A stretch of 64,000 nucleotides of DNA from Cryptomeria japonica (lineage: Eukaryota; Streptophyta; Pinopsida; Cupressales; Cupressaceae): positions 210,079,744 to 210,143,743 of the forward strand of contig NC_081411.1 in NCBI RefSeq assembly GCF_030272615.1, read 5' to 3'. Below, piece after piece: positions 21,900-33,082 of the stretch. A program made the translations under genes and the position numbers. Position 1 is the stretch's first letter; every line of letters begins with the position of its first letter. Below the pieces are notes generated by a model, which saw only the letters and a program-made list of their open reading frames with translations, was not told where the DNA came from and made no database searches.

Positions 21900-22800
21900 T
21901 TGAATCTAAGAAAGTAATAAAACATCTATTATTTTCTTTCTTAGTTTTAGTGAGATCTTCCAAGTTGACTCTGATGCAAGTTGATTTTATGTAGTCAAAA
22001 AGTGATAATGCTTGATCTGTGTACCATTAATATGTCATCCCATAGGATTCTCATTTAGATGTCCTAGATTTACTACCATGGATTTTCTAATGCCATGGAT
22101 ATAGTGTGGCCATAGTCAATGGAACTTCAATTTCCCTTGTTTCTTAAACATGTTTTCAGATATTAGTACTAGAACCCATTTTTGAATGTTTTTAATTTAA
22201 AATTCTTGGCATACCATGCTTTCTCCTTCTACCACTCAATTTTGTGCTTATACATTGTACTTTATCTGTATTAATCTATTTAATATAAATATTCTATCAA
22301 GTGTGCCAAAGATTGCTCATGCTGCAACCACAAAGTGAGTGTGGTGCATATGTTAAGGGCTATGACTGTCAAAGGAACTCTGGCATCAATACCATAGGTG
22401 AACTAAAATTATTTGAGCTTACTTTTCCTTTTGTATAATGTTTGGTATGCCAAAAAGAATTGTATGTACTTTTACATCCCAATGTATGATGGTTTCATCA
22501 CACATTTTCATTAATGCTTTGTTAATTATCTTTTTTATTAATTTAATTACTCCATTAGCTTGTGATTGATAGGGGAAATCATGTTGTGTGCTACCATAAA
22601 GTTTGTAGTAATTATTTTATCATCTTGTTTATAGGGTGTTTTTCTTGACCACTCACTATACTAAAAGGATATTGATACCTTGTAATGATATTATCACATA
22701 AGAACCTTGTGATAGTCTTTGTGGTACAATCTTTTGTGGGTTCTACCTTTGCCCACTTTGTGAGATAAACTACTCCTCTTAGGATTAGTGTTCATTTAGA
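21900..22800 (-). pseudogene. Antisense Ty3/gypsy integrase relic, copy A
   Basis: On the minus strand, YLTKWAKVEPTKDCTTKTIT (about 22770-22710) followed by FLCDNIITRY and a SDQGxHF-like segment is a gypsy integrase core. Downstream come INKALMKMC-like and YGIDARVPL segments, then a C-terminal GKLKFHWLWPHYIHGI and HINGTQIKHYH near 22110-21990, as in the tails of Athila-type polyproteins. Stops and frameshifts are frequent. The same relic is in copy B (about 56830-57735) and in part in copy D (about 49100-49688). Confidence 0.68.
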
Positions 22801-23290
22801 TTAGGGTTTAGAGTTTATATAAAATATGATTCAATTAGGCTTAGTTTTGAAGAAAGGGTTGAGTTAAAACCAGGGTAAAATTAAGGTTATAAGAAAAATA
22901 TGAGTTATGATTAGTGTTGGGATTACAATATGTTTAATGTTCAAATAGGTATAGAGCTAGCTTTTAGCTAGGGTTAGGTTTGATATTCTATTACAACTAA
23001 AATAGAGCTAGGGTTAGAGTTAACATTAGATTAGGCTTATAGTTTGGGCTTAATTAAGATTATAGCTAGGGTTAGGATTATAGTTATAAATTGGGTTAAT
23101 ATTAGAGTAAGGGTTATGTTTAGGTCTATGGTGAGCTTAATTAGGGTTAGGGATAGGGTTCAAGATCAATTAAGTGTAGGTGTAGAGTTTAATTATTGCT
23201 ATGATTTAAACAAAATTAGGATCAATTAGAATTAAATTTTAATTAAATTCAAGGTTAGGGTTAGGATTAAAATTAGGACTAGGATTAATA
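22790..23290. repeat. Degenerate TTAGGG-like repeat tract, copy A
   Basis: Some 500 bases dominated by variants of GGGTTAGGATTA and TAGGGTTTAGAG, separated by AT-rich linkers. Shared with copy B up to 58066. The plant telomere unit is TTTAGGG; the period here is irregular, so this is telomere-like only in composition. Confidence 0.55.
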
Positions 23291-23986
23291 TTACAAATAA
23301 CCACATTAAGGATATATCGGCTTATTCTATAAATATTATTAAATATATATAAGCTAGTATTATTTTTATGAATGTAAATTTATGAATCATTATTATTTTG
23401 TAATACATAAGAATATTTATAGAAAATAATTTATTGCAATCATTTTCTATTTTGATAAAATTGTTGTCTTAAATAATTTATCTTCACAAGAACCATTTTC
23501 TTTTTGCAACATTAAGTAATCATCTCTGCATGGAACAATATATTCTTCTATTAGAATTTTTGAATAACTATTATTTTTAAAATTAAGCTAATCAAAAGAA
23601 CTTTCACATTTAATTTAATTTTCACTCTTTCCATGTATTTAATTCTTAATATAATGTAATGTAATATAATATATATCGAATTGATCCTTTATTGATAAAA
23701 CAAAAAATTGCATTTATTGTTTCGGTTGAAATTTAAAATGATAGCACAATCAATTGTGAATTAATTTATTCTTATTAATTTGTAATTCAATAAAATATTG
23801 TTATTGCACCTTAATTTAGTCTCCTAAGAGCATTCCCAAAGGGCGTGGCCGTTGAACCTGGACAACCGTTTGCATGTATAAAGCAGGGCCGATAGTTTGA
23901 ACACGCAATGTAATATAATTTATTGAATTTTTGCAGAATCTGACTCGGTCTGTAAGAGTAGAGCTTCATATCTTATTTAGGAAGAT
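23291..23986. other. AT-rich spacer, no gene seen
   Basis: Mostly A/T. A slightly more GC-rich 100 bases near 23830-23900 precede the F-box pseudogene. A TTTTTGCAG at about 23929-23936 could be an old intron acceptor. Confidence 0.4.
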
Positions 23987-24620
23987 TTGATAATGGATTT
24001 TATGGACGAGCTCCCTGAACAAATATTTCGAGATATCTTATTAAGAGTACCCTATAAATCTCAATCAAACATTAAGCAATTGTTAAAACCCGCCCAAGAA
24101 ATGATGGATTGCTTAGAGTTTTATCAAGATAGAATTAAGTTTGGGACGGCTAAGAAATATATTTGTTTCCTCCAGCATCCTGGGATATCTATATACGACC
24201 CTATTGATCAATCATTCGAAATCTTAAGGATTTCTCAGATTCAATGTGTTAAACACAAAATCGTTTTGCTGGGCTTGGAACATGGAAGCAAGGTGCTGAA
24301 TTTCCCACTGGCACGTCCAGCTTGTGTACGATTTTGCACAACTATATGCATTTGGAAGGAACGGAATGGAGAAATACGATTGGAAAGGAAATATGTGGAC
24401 AAATTTCGATTTTCCTGAAGAGATTTTCTTTGTTCGTGCCACAGCATGGTGTGATAGAATTTTCGTTTGCGGATATAATAATCCTAACTTCGAATTAGGG
24501 GCCCCAGTTTTTTATATGTATAAACCTGAAGCAGCTTTCTATGATAGGTGGATTTCTCTTGACAGGCCAAGACAATTTCTGGAAATGGAAGTCATTGCTG
24601 TCGCCACGATAGAAATTTAG
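23987..24620 (+). pseudogene. F-box/kelch gene fragment with the kelch middle deleted
   Basis: The N-terminal F-box is clear: MDELPEQIFRDILLRVPYKS at 23999 on, then FYQDRIKFG and ISIYDPIDQSFEIL, as in plant F-box/kelch proteins, which recruit targets to SCF ubiquitin ligases. At about 24325 the frame shifts by one and jumps directly to the last kelch-type segment (QLYAFGRNGMEKYDW, FVCGYNN, PVFYMYKPEAAF, FLEMEVIAVATIEI), ending at TAG 24618. The central repeats present in the related fragment at 35743-38486 are missing, by roughly 500 bp. No intact start-to-end frame remains, so I call it a pseudogene. Confidence 0.82.
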
Positions 24621-25530
24621 TATAACATATAACATGAGATAAGATGTGATTGCCCTGTAAGCTCAAGGATAAGGAAAAAGAAGTTGGAGATCGGCCCTGC
24701 CAAACAGGAAAGGTCATAACAGGATCATCACAGCACACCATTGGGTCTGTTTCCACTATTGGTATCGGCCATCAATTAAGAAATACATTTGAGTTAAATC
24801 ATATATATAATGTATGATGTAAAAAAAACCATTATCTTAATTATGGATATCTCCTCTACGAACCTTTTTTTTTATTCTAAAATGATCATCATTTATTTAT
24901 AGAAAATACACATTAAATTTCATAACAATCATCTCTTTATAAAAATAAAATTTAAATGTTAAGTAACAAAGAAAATTTTTATTTTTAGGTTTTTTTCGTT
25001 AGAATCAAACTGTACAAAGAAGTTTGTTGTCACTATATTCATGTGACATAAGAATGTGCGATCATATTTTAGCTTGGACAAAATTTACAAGCATAAAACA
25101 TAAGTTTTATTTTACCAAAATTAAATAAGTTAGAACAAAAGTATTTCATCTAGAACATTAGGTATAATATCATGAATTTAGAAGCCTTGGGTTGGAATAA
25201 AAATTTCTCATTGTAAAACTAATTGAATTTATCAATAAATTGACTTGCTGAAAACAGTTATCTTAATAGATATAAATCCTCATAGGAGATTTTTATTTAA
25301 TATTTACATCATGAGATGTATATTTTAACTACTTAATATGTTTGTTATGGTTTGTTAATTAGAATAAAATATTTGTAGTACAAATACTTTTTTTACTGTA
25401 TTGTTAAACTCAAACTTATTTTAGAAAGTTCAATATAAAATAAAAATGTTAGACAATAAATAGAGCATTCATGATGCTTGATATGTGAGGAAGCTATTTC
25501 CAAGCTAATAGCAAAGAAAAATGTTCTACT
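24621..25530. other. AT-rich spacer, no gene seen
   Basis: No coding or repeat structure recognised, apart from ordinary AT-rich plant spacer. Confidence 0.5.
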
Positions 25531-25789
25531 TGTTAGTTTAAAATGAGCAAGAGAAGAACATAAGATAAACAAAAAATAGCAGAAAAGAAAATCAGACAAC
25601 AAGAACACGAGATGAATTTATAGTGGTTCGGCAATTGCCTACGTCCACTCGCAAAGAAGGGATCTATCACATTAACCAATATCAATATTACATACCCATA
25701 CACATATTATTTATACATTTCTTCACCCATGAATGAAGAGTTGGGGAAGCCAAACAGTCATATGACCGTTGGGCTTCATATACCCAACA
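25531..25789 (-). repeat. 3' LTR of the minus-strand non-autonomous element
   Basis: On the minus strand it starts TGTTGGGTATATGAAGCCCA and ends TTTTAAACTAACA, like the LTRs at 35955-36236 and 37815-38043. The purine tract CACGGGGGAGAT lies directly upstream (plus 25790-25801). Confidence 0.85.
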
Positions 25790-25839
25790 ATCTCCCCCGT
25801 GAAGCCCAACTGGTACAGGAAACATCCCTGCTTCCTTTT

Positions 25840-26160
25840 CTAATTTCATATTACAGCCAATCTACTAGATTTTAGCTTTGCAAACTTTTGTTCACGAACA
25901 CTACAAATGAATCTCCTCCATGTCAAATCGGAGTTATAAACAACTTCTCCTATGATAGACACAAACTTACTAAAAGAAACATTACTTTTTGCAAGGTCAT
26001 AATAAACCCCTCCATCACAATCACCTTCTCCTTTGCTCCCCTTCTTGTAAACCCTGAACAAAGAACCTTAAAAATCACCATTAGTCGGTTATAATACCCA
26101 AAAATAAAACTGTCTAACCCAAAACTCAAACATTTCCTATTCCTAGTAACCACACATTTG
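25840..26160 (-). pseudogene. C-terminal remnant of the element ORF
   Basis: On the minus strand it encodes DGGVYYDLAKSN, GEVVYNSDLTWRRFICSVREQ and LKSS, matching the segment with FDGGVYYGSAG and KYVFNSDLTRRRLIHSIHEQ at about 37580-37730 in the complete element. The shared acidic start and basic centre show it is conserved family sequence. Function unknown. Confidence 0.7.
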
Positions 26161-26202
26161 GGTCCACTGGCCCTCTTCTTGGAAGTCTAGTAAATCAACT
26201 TC

Positions 26203-26996
26203 CTACCAAGGGTTTTGATAATTCTGGTTTACTTGGTGTGACACTTGATCTGCAACCATGCTCTGCATTGTTCTTGTGTGCTTAGATGGTCCATAAGAAT
26301 ATTGGCTTCCATCATTTACTCTATTGACATTACTATTGACTAGAATACCTTCTGCACTATCAACATGGTGAAGCCCACCAATCAGTCTTTCTATGGTACT
26401 TCCACCTTCGTTCATAATACAATTATGGGTCTGAGGGCCCAACAACTCAAACGCTGTGACACGACCACCAAATATACTACCAGCAGGGTGTCGTGGCATA
26501 GAATCCTTGTCAGGCTCAAAACAAAGGTTCTCTGTGGTCTTGCCAAGATCAATATCATACAATAGAATTATTTCATTGGCAAATCCAACCTTGGAATGGA
26601 AGGAAGAATTATTTTTGTCATCTTTAGGGTTTAAATTCTCTCTCTTATTCCCTATGTAACAACCCAATGGAGGGTATTTAGAGAAACTTTCCACAACCAT
26701 ATGCTTGGTTAGAATCATGTTAACGATCCAACATCACCATTTTTAAAGAAATTAGGTTCCTTCTGAATCTCCTTGTTGTTCAAATCATTTACACATGCCA
26801 CAACTGCATCATGAGATGAAAAAGAAACGGAACCAGAATCTCTATGCTTTGCAGTTGGCAGGTTACATGCTAGCTTAATTTTCTCACAATCCCCCATGAC
26901 ATCAGGGTACAGTCCCGAAGCAAAGCTCCCATCTTCGCAAATGACACCAAATGTTGAGCCGACCAGCCATCGGTTCATACTCATGCTCATTTCCAT
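26203..26996 (-). pseudogene. Middle part of the element ORF, unit 1
   Basis: Two minus-strand frames (26715-26996 and 26203-26718) overlap by a few bases. In unit 2 the equivalent region (28298-28780) runs through without a break, so unit 1 has a small frameshift at about 26716. Segments: [72 protein letters not shown] recognise no family. It is a probable captured host sequence. Confidence 0.6.
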
Positions 26997-28202
26997 CTTT
27001 AGTTTTGGTAGTCAACGTTGTTTTCAGACTCCTTCGTATCGACCACAAAAGGTTTCTTCGTCACCCACAGAAAAGCCATCTCTTCACCTCCATATGTAGT
27101 AAGATTAGGTCCACTTAGATAACCATATTCAGTACTAGTAGATTCCTTGTCATAAAAGTTGTTTGTATTTCTTGTAGAAGCTTGTGTACTACTTGCAATC
27201 AAAGCATTCCACTCTGCCTCTACTTCTACAATTTGCAACAATAAATCAACACTCTCCTTTCCTTTTGGATAATTAATTTCCTCAAAGACCATATTCTCAG
27301 CCTTTGTGAACTGTTTTAGATCCTGCACAGCCTTGAGCCAGAGGCTTTCTCCCACCTCCTTGAGCTCTATAATCGTTGCACTCCTGGGAACTTCAATCAC
27401 CAGGCACCCCGAATCCTCTTGTCGATTCTTTCCACCAAGAAAAGGATTTCCTGTCAATAAGGCATGCATTTTTGTGAGGAAAGAGTCCTTTGTCAGGAGC
27501 TTCCCATCACTTTCCTCTTGCTGAAATATGATCTCTTCAGAAAAATCTGATTCTTTCTGAAAGTTATCTTTTTCAATATTCATGATACAACACAAAACTA
27601 TTAACTTCTGGTCCATACAAATCAGTTTTTCTATGAATAGGAGATTCTCTTCATTCAACCTCTTAAATTTTTCTTTTTCATAATCCTCTTGAGCCTTGTT
27701 CTCAACTTTCATGTAAACTTTTTGGTCCATACAAATTAGTTATTCTGTGAGTGAGAGACATTCATGTAAACGTTACTACTTACTAGATCGCCATGCACAG
27801 GAGGAATTCAGGATTCAGGAAAGGGCTTTAGAAACCATGTAGCAAATGAAAATGTCAAGCGTAAAGCCTAGTTATTTGCCAGTGGCTTCCATCCTGTACC
27901 AATGTGGGAGCTTTTGAAATAAGATATGGACACGCATCATAGGATAATGGTAGGGAGATTTTTGAAAGTTATTATAGTTTGAAATGCCCTGGTTTTAGAT
28001 ATTTAGGAAAGGATAAATGTGGAATTATAGACCTCGCACCTATATTTGCTAACAGAATGCTTCAAAGTTTTGTCGTGTCATGGAATGCGTCAATTGCAAG
28101 AGATGCGGAAATAGATTTGATGGAAAGGCTTTGGAAAGTTGTAAACTCGTTGGTGACTGTCAGATCTAACCCCCACAACCTTCAGCCTACATCCTCCATA
28201 TG
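26336..28202. repeat. Tandem duplication unit 1 (about 1.87 kb)
   Basis: Begins TTGACTAGAATACCTTCTGC, matching TTGACTAGAATACTTTATAC at 28203. Similarity continues to the end of the unit, including both the minus-strand element ORF and the plus-strand PPR relic. Confidence 0.88.
26999..27730 (-). pseudogene. Coiled-coil N-terminal part of the element ORF, unit 1
   Basis: 243 codons open on the minus strand. It is rich in E, K and L with coiled-coil character (QEDYEKEKFKRLNEENLLF) and contains LICMDQKL, QQEESDGKLL, GESLWLKA and VEVEAEWNALI. All of these recur in the 257-codon frame at 36574-37347. LICMDQK also occurs twice at its own start, indicating a small internal duplication. Likely a gag-like or captured structural protein; function not established. 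Confidence 0.7.
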
Positions 28203-28206
28203 TTGA
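27775..28206 (+). pseudogene. PPR protein relic, unit 1
   Basis: Across shifted frames it reads as pentatricopeptide repeats: RALETM...MKMSSVKPSYL, VASILYQCGSF, KCGIIDLAPIFANRML, SFVVSWNASIA, TVRSNPHNLQP. FVVSWNA and KCG.IDLA are characteristic of plant PPR repeats, which bind organelle RNA. It is cut at 28203 by the duplication joint. Several frameshifts and stops mean it is non-functional. Confidence 0.75.
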
Positions 28207-30069
28207 CTAGAATACTTTATACACTATCAGCATCGTGAAGCCCACCAATCAGCCTTTCTATGGTACTTCCACCTTCGTTCATAATACAATTATGGGTCTA
28301 AGGGCCCAAGGACTCAAATGTTGCAACACGAGCACCAAATCTACTGCCAACAGGGTGTCGTGGCATAGAATCATTGTCAGGTTCAAAACAGAGCTTCTTT
28401 GTGGTCTTGCCAAGATCAATACGATACAATAAAATTATTTCATTGGCAAATCCAACCTTGGAATGGAAGGAAGAATTATTTTCGTCATCTTTAGGGTTTA
28501 TATTCTCGCTCTTATCCCTTTTGTAACAACCCAATGGAGGGTTTTCAGAGAAACTTTCCACAACCATATGCTTGGTTAGAATCATCTTAACAAATCCAAC
28601 ATCACTATTTTTAAAGAAATTAGGTTCCTTCTCAATCTCCTTGTTGTTCAAATCATTTACACATGCCACAACTACATCATGAGATGAAAAAGAAATGGAA
28701 CCAGAATCTCTGCGCTTTACAGTTGGCAGGTTACGTGCTAGCTTAATTTTCTCACAATCCCCCATGACATCAAGGCACAATCCTGAAGGAAAGCTCCAAT
28801 CTTTCCAAATGACACCAAATGCCGAGCCGACCAGTCATGGGTTCATACTCATGCTCATTTCCATCTTTAGTTTTGGTAGTCAACGTTCTTTTCAGACTTC
28901 TTCAAATTGAACATAGAAGGTTCCTTCGTCACCCACAGAAAAGCCATCTCTTCACCTCCATATGTAGCAACATTAGGACTACTTAGATAACCATATTTAG
29001 TACCAGCAGATTCCTTGTAATAAATGTTGTTTGTATTTCTTGTAGAAGCTTGTGTACTACCTGCAATCAAAGCATTCCACTCTGCTCTACTTCTGCAGTC
29101 TGCAACAATAAATCAGCACTCTCCTTTCCTTTTGGAAAATTAATTTCCTCAAAGAACATATTCTCAGCCTTTCAGAAGTCTTTTAGATCCTGCGCAGCCT
29201 TGAGCCAGAGGCTCTCTCGCGCCTCCTTGAGCTCTATAATCCTTGCGCTCCTGGGAACTTCAGTCGCCAGGCACCCTGAGTCCTCTTGCTGATTCTTTCC
29301 ACCAAGGAAAGGATTTCCTATCAATAAGGCATGCATTTTTGTGAGGAAAGAGTCCTTTGTCAGGTGCTTCCCATCACTTTCCTCTTGCTGAAATACGGTC
29401 TCTTCAGGAAAATCTGATTATTTCTCAAAATTATCTTTTTCAATATTCATGATGCGACACAAAACCATTGACATCTGGTCCATACAAATCAGTTTTTCTA
29501 TGAGTAGGACATTCTCTTCATTCAACCTCATAAATTTTTCTTTTTCATAATCCTCTTGAGCCTTGTTCTCAACTTTCATGTAAACTTTCTGGTCCATACA
29601 AATCAGTTTTTCTATGAGTGAGAGACATTCATGTAAACGTTATTGGTTACTAGATCGCCACGCACAAGAGGAATTCAGGATTCAGGGAAGGGCTTTAGAA
29701 ACCCTATAGCAAATAAAAATGCCAAGCGTAAAGCCTAATTATTTGCCAGTGGCTTCCATCCTATACCAACGTGGGAGCGTTTGAAATAATATATGGACAC
29801 ACATCACAGGTAACGGTAGGGAGATTTTTGAAAGTTATTATAGTTCGAAATGCCCTGGTTTTAGACATGTAGGAAAGGATAAATGTGGAATTATGGACCT
29901 CACACCTGTATTTGCTGACAGAATGCTTCAAAGTTTTGTCGTCTCGTGGAATGCGTTGATTGTAAGACCTGCAGAAATAGATTTGATGGAAAGGCTTTGG
30001 AAAGTTGCACACTCGTTGGTGACTGTCAGATCTAACCCGCACAACCTTCAGCCTGCATCCTCCATATGT
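28203..30069. repeat. Tandem duplication unit 2 (about 1.87 kb)
   Basis: Follows unit 1 without a spacer. The joint is at TCCATATGT/TTGACTAG. Unit 2 keeps the continuation of the PPR relic beyond 30069, so it has the original right boundary. Confidence 0.88.
28206..29600 (-). pseudogene. Element ORF, unit 2 (broken)
   Basis: Minus-strand pieces 28298-28780, 28867-29070 and further fragments to about 29600 match unit 1 ([45 protein letters not shown]). The frame is continuous across the site where unit 1 is shifted, but is broken near 29090 and 29420. It is useful mainly for inferring the ancestral frame. Confidence 0.68.
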
Positions 30070-30225
30070 GTGCCAAAATTGGCTTCTGGGGCGTTGTGGT
30101 TGCGACATCTTTGTTTGCCATGTACACAAAATGTGAGGGCAGAGGCTTGGCATGTGGTCTACGTAACAAAATTGCCTAATGGAGATGTGGTCTCCTCATT
30201 GTCAATATTGTGAGATTCCCACAAA
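29640..30225 (+). pseudogene. PPR protein relic, unit 2, with downstream continuation
   Basis: Same PPR segments as unit 1 (DLTPVFADRMLQSFVVSWNA, VRSNPHNLQP). Beyond the duplicated part it continues in a shifted frame with KIGFWGVVVATSLFAMYTKC near 30075-30135, the usual start of the next PPR repeat. Confidence 0.75.
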
Positions 30226-30435
30226 CAGATTTACTGTAAAGGCTTTATAATCTTTCAAACAAATGCAGATAGTAGGCATAGGGCCAAACTCCTTTTCCAG
30301 TCACCTCCAGCAGCCAATTATTTTTTACAGAATACCTCTAAGAAATGTCATCTCATCGAATGAAAGGATAGGAAGATTTTGTAGACAACGTATTTAATGG
30401 AAAGACTCCTGCCAATTGGAATACGTCCAGAAGAA

Positions 30436-30457
30436 TATATATATATATATATATTTT
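30436..30457. repeat. (AT)n microsatellite
   Basis: An uninterrupted alternating AT run in otherwise unremarkable spacer. Confidence 0.85.
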
Positions 30458-30869
30458 CAAAACAAATGCTGCCAGGTTTCTTTTCGATTAGATTACAATT
30501 ACAAAACAAGTGCACCATTCCTCATTTGTTACAAGGCCATGCTCTGCAAGAAAGCACGCTTTCTACTTTACTGTCTCTCTCGTCCTCTCTTTAAGTTTCA
30601 AAATGTTTTTCTTTACTGTTCCTTTTTTTTTAATTTTCCATTCATGCCTTTGACCACTTGGTCGGGGATGTGACATGCTAGTGATCAACTAGCTCTTATA
30701 CGAAATGTTGTAGATGTAAATTAGGGTATCTTTTTAGCTTTCCAGATCTCCGGATATTTCAATGCCATTAGTAAATTCATACATTAAAAATAAAACTCAT
30801 ATTTATGCCATTAGTCTTAAATAAGGAGAATGATTAAAGCTATGAGATTTCCACAATCCATTTTGTATT

Positions 30870-30970
30870 CTAGTGTATTTTTTTGGATTCGATTGTGTGT
30901 ATTTTTTCCATCAATGTTTCGAAGTTGATGGAAAAAATACACACAATTGAAACCAGAAAAAATACACTAG
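30870..30970. repeat. Long inverted repeat (45-bp arms, 10-bp loop)
   Basis: The left arm 30870-30914 starts CTAGTGTATTTTTTT; the right arm 30925-30970 ends AAAAAATACACTAG. The arms match with only a few differences and one gap. The loop is TGTTTCGAAG. Ends CTAG...CTAG. It could be a small foldback or MITE-like insertion; no target duplication identified. Confidence 0.8.
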
Positions 30971-30974
30971 AAAG

Positions 30975-31150
30975 AGAATGATTTCAAAGAGTATGTCACT
31001 CTTAATGACTTCCTTCCAGCTGAAGAAACAAATGTCCCTCCCCTTTCAAGAGGAGAATCTCAGATAGAGATGTCGAGTGCTAGTGACAATGGCGGTAGTG
31101 GTCGTGGCCGCAGAAGGGATTGGGATCGGGGCCGCGCTTCAAGGGTCTAA
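30975..31150 (+). pseudogene. Possible exon tail with RG-rich C-terminus
   Basis: An open frame reads ENDFKEYVTLNDFLPAEETN, then a serine-rich stretch, then GGSGRGRRRDWDRGRASRV and a stop at about 31150. The more GC-rich composition and RG-rich end look coding, unlike the surroundings. No start and no family identified. Confidence 0.35.
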
Positions 31151-33062
31151 ATCATGTTGTTAGTTCTTTCCAAAAACTTAGAGGTATGCACCCCTTTTCT
31201 TTTTTTGTCATTAAGCTTTGTAAATTCGAAAATTTTCTAGTGTGATGAAACAGAGAGAAAAAATTTCAGTTTGTTCATGGTGGTTAAACTATCTCGTTTT
31301 TTTATGGTTTAGCCACTAGCATGATCAATCAAAAAGTAACTTTTATTAATATAAAACCTTTGACTCTGCCTTTATCCATAAAAAAAAATCATATTTATAT
31401 ATCATCTTTGCAACTAGAACAATGTGAAACCAAAAGACAATAATCTAGTTTAACAGTTTGCATAAATAAAGACTGCACAGTTGAAAGAAAATACCATTTG
31501 TGTATAGGAGATCATCTTAGTTCAATTTTACATTAAAAGAGATTATGTAAAGCATAATATAGCATGCAATATTCTTACTTGAATTCAGTGATGATACTTT
31601 ATATTCTACTGCAAAAAAATCAACAAAATAAATTGGTTTTTGCTGAATTGAAATTAAATTCATTCTTTTTTTTTCTTACAAGGATTAGGAGTGACAAATT
31701 AGTTGCATATTTATTCCAATAAGTGCCAGTTCTATCTTCAATATTTATAGAGTTCTAACAAACATTCTAGTTGATGTAACATCAACAGTAAGTTAAATGC
31801 TCATTATTCCTAAATATGAGTACAAGTGAGGATTATTGGCAGGTATTGGAGCAAATATCACTGATCATTCAAATTTTAATCAAAACATCAATTCTCTAAG
31901 AAATCATTAGTAACACATGAATGATCAATTATAAGTAAACTCAAAGTGAGCTAAATTTGATATAAGTCAAGCAAAACTCAAATGCTCCAAGTTTATGAGT
32001 TGAGTAAATATTACTCTTCTTCTAGGTGTCTTGCAACTTTACATAGGCTACGAACTTGAAAACAATCAACTTCCTTTCTGAATAATTTTACTGTATGTAA
32101 CTTTCCATCTCATTTGCCCTAGGACATTAAAAGTGTTTTTTTGAAGTGGTTTACCTTTAACAAAATTCTTACAACTTTTAAAAACCATCTCTCTACATTT
32201 GTATTGAAATTTAGATTTATTTATTTTTAATAGAAAATTTAATTAATGCTAAACATTTTTTGAATGGAATAATTTGAACAGATTTTATTTTAATAGTTAT
32301 ATTAAGTTCATGAAAATTAAGATTCTAATTGTAAATCTATATCATTTTACTGAAAATAATTTTGAATCCACCAATAGTGATGAAGGTCCTACATGTGTCT
32401 ATTCTCGGAAATTTTTTCTATAGCTGGAAAAAATAAAGAAAGATCTAAAGTTCATCTCTCGTTGAAGAAATCTCATCTTTCTAGATGAGGGCACTGAGAT
32501 TTGCCTGTTTCTGAATTATGACCAACAATGCTATGATGATGGTTGGAAGGCCCTCACCTCCTCCGAAAACAATTCAACCAAGCTCGTACCCTGTGAAGAG
32601 AGAAAAAAAAATATGGAACAAATAATCCAAAATAAATGAGTAGGAAACCAAAAAACTCTATAAACTCATCGCTTTGGAGAGAAAAGTAGAAAAAATCTAA
32701 ATTCTTGAATTTCAATTGAATGGATAAGAGATTTGTGAGGTCCCATATACAATTCAATATTGATACATTATATCTTATGCTATTATAAGATTATCTACTT
32801 GATTTTCATGCTAAACGAATTTTGAGGGTTATAATTAAATCTTAATTATATTTACGCACTTGTGTGGAATAGTCTAATTATTCTCCCAATTCTTATATAT
32901 TCAATCTAAAATTTAAAATCGAATGTGGTTGAAATTATTTTTGGTATTAAATTAGAATAAATAAATGTTTTCCAATTAATAGATTATATTGATTTATCCA
33001 TGGTGAAAGAAGTGAATGGCCAGACTTTGTGCTATATGATGATTATAATTTAAGTTTTCTTT
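31151..33062. other. AT-rich spacer, no gene seen
   Basis: No coding, LTR or repeat structure recognised. Short open frames such as 32554-32757 (minus) have no similarity I know. Confidence 0.5.
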
Positions 33063-33082
33063 AGCTATAATGTTATGTTTTT

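Larger units (their letters stand above)
16105..23114 (+). mobile_element. Copy A of a composite copia-derived block
   Basis: Collinear with copy B (about 50676-58066) over its whole length. Order: copia leader, gag-protease relic (16424-17972), polypurine tract and about 40 bp of 3' LTR (to 18656), relic block (18657-19450), cargo (19451-21795), antisense gypsy pol relic (to about 22800), and TTAGGG-like degenerate sequence. In a 120-base hand sample at 20161-20280 copies A and B differ at 6 sites. Against B, copy A has lost about 310 bp around 17008 (end of gag and zinc knuckle) and about 77 bp near 19200. Its left part is cut by the 16-kb gypsy; bases 1-14 are its upstream neighbour. Confidence 0.88.
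25531..30225 (-). mobile_element. Minus-strand small non-autonomous LTR element, 5' end replaced by a PPR relic, internally duplicated
   Basis: Only the 3' LTR (25531-25789) and polypurine tract are present; no primer site or 5' LTR is found to the right. The internal ORF is homologous to that of the complete 2.1-kb element at 35955-38043, but that one lacks the long middle found here. The region 26336-28202 is repeated at 28203-30069 (offset about 1866 bases). The repeat unit begins inside the element and ends inside PPR sequence, so the duplication occurred after the two were joined. No RT, integrase or RNase H. Confidence 0.78.
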
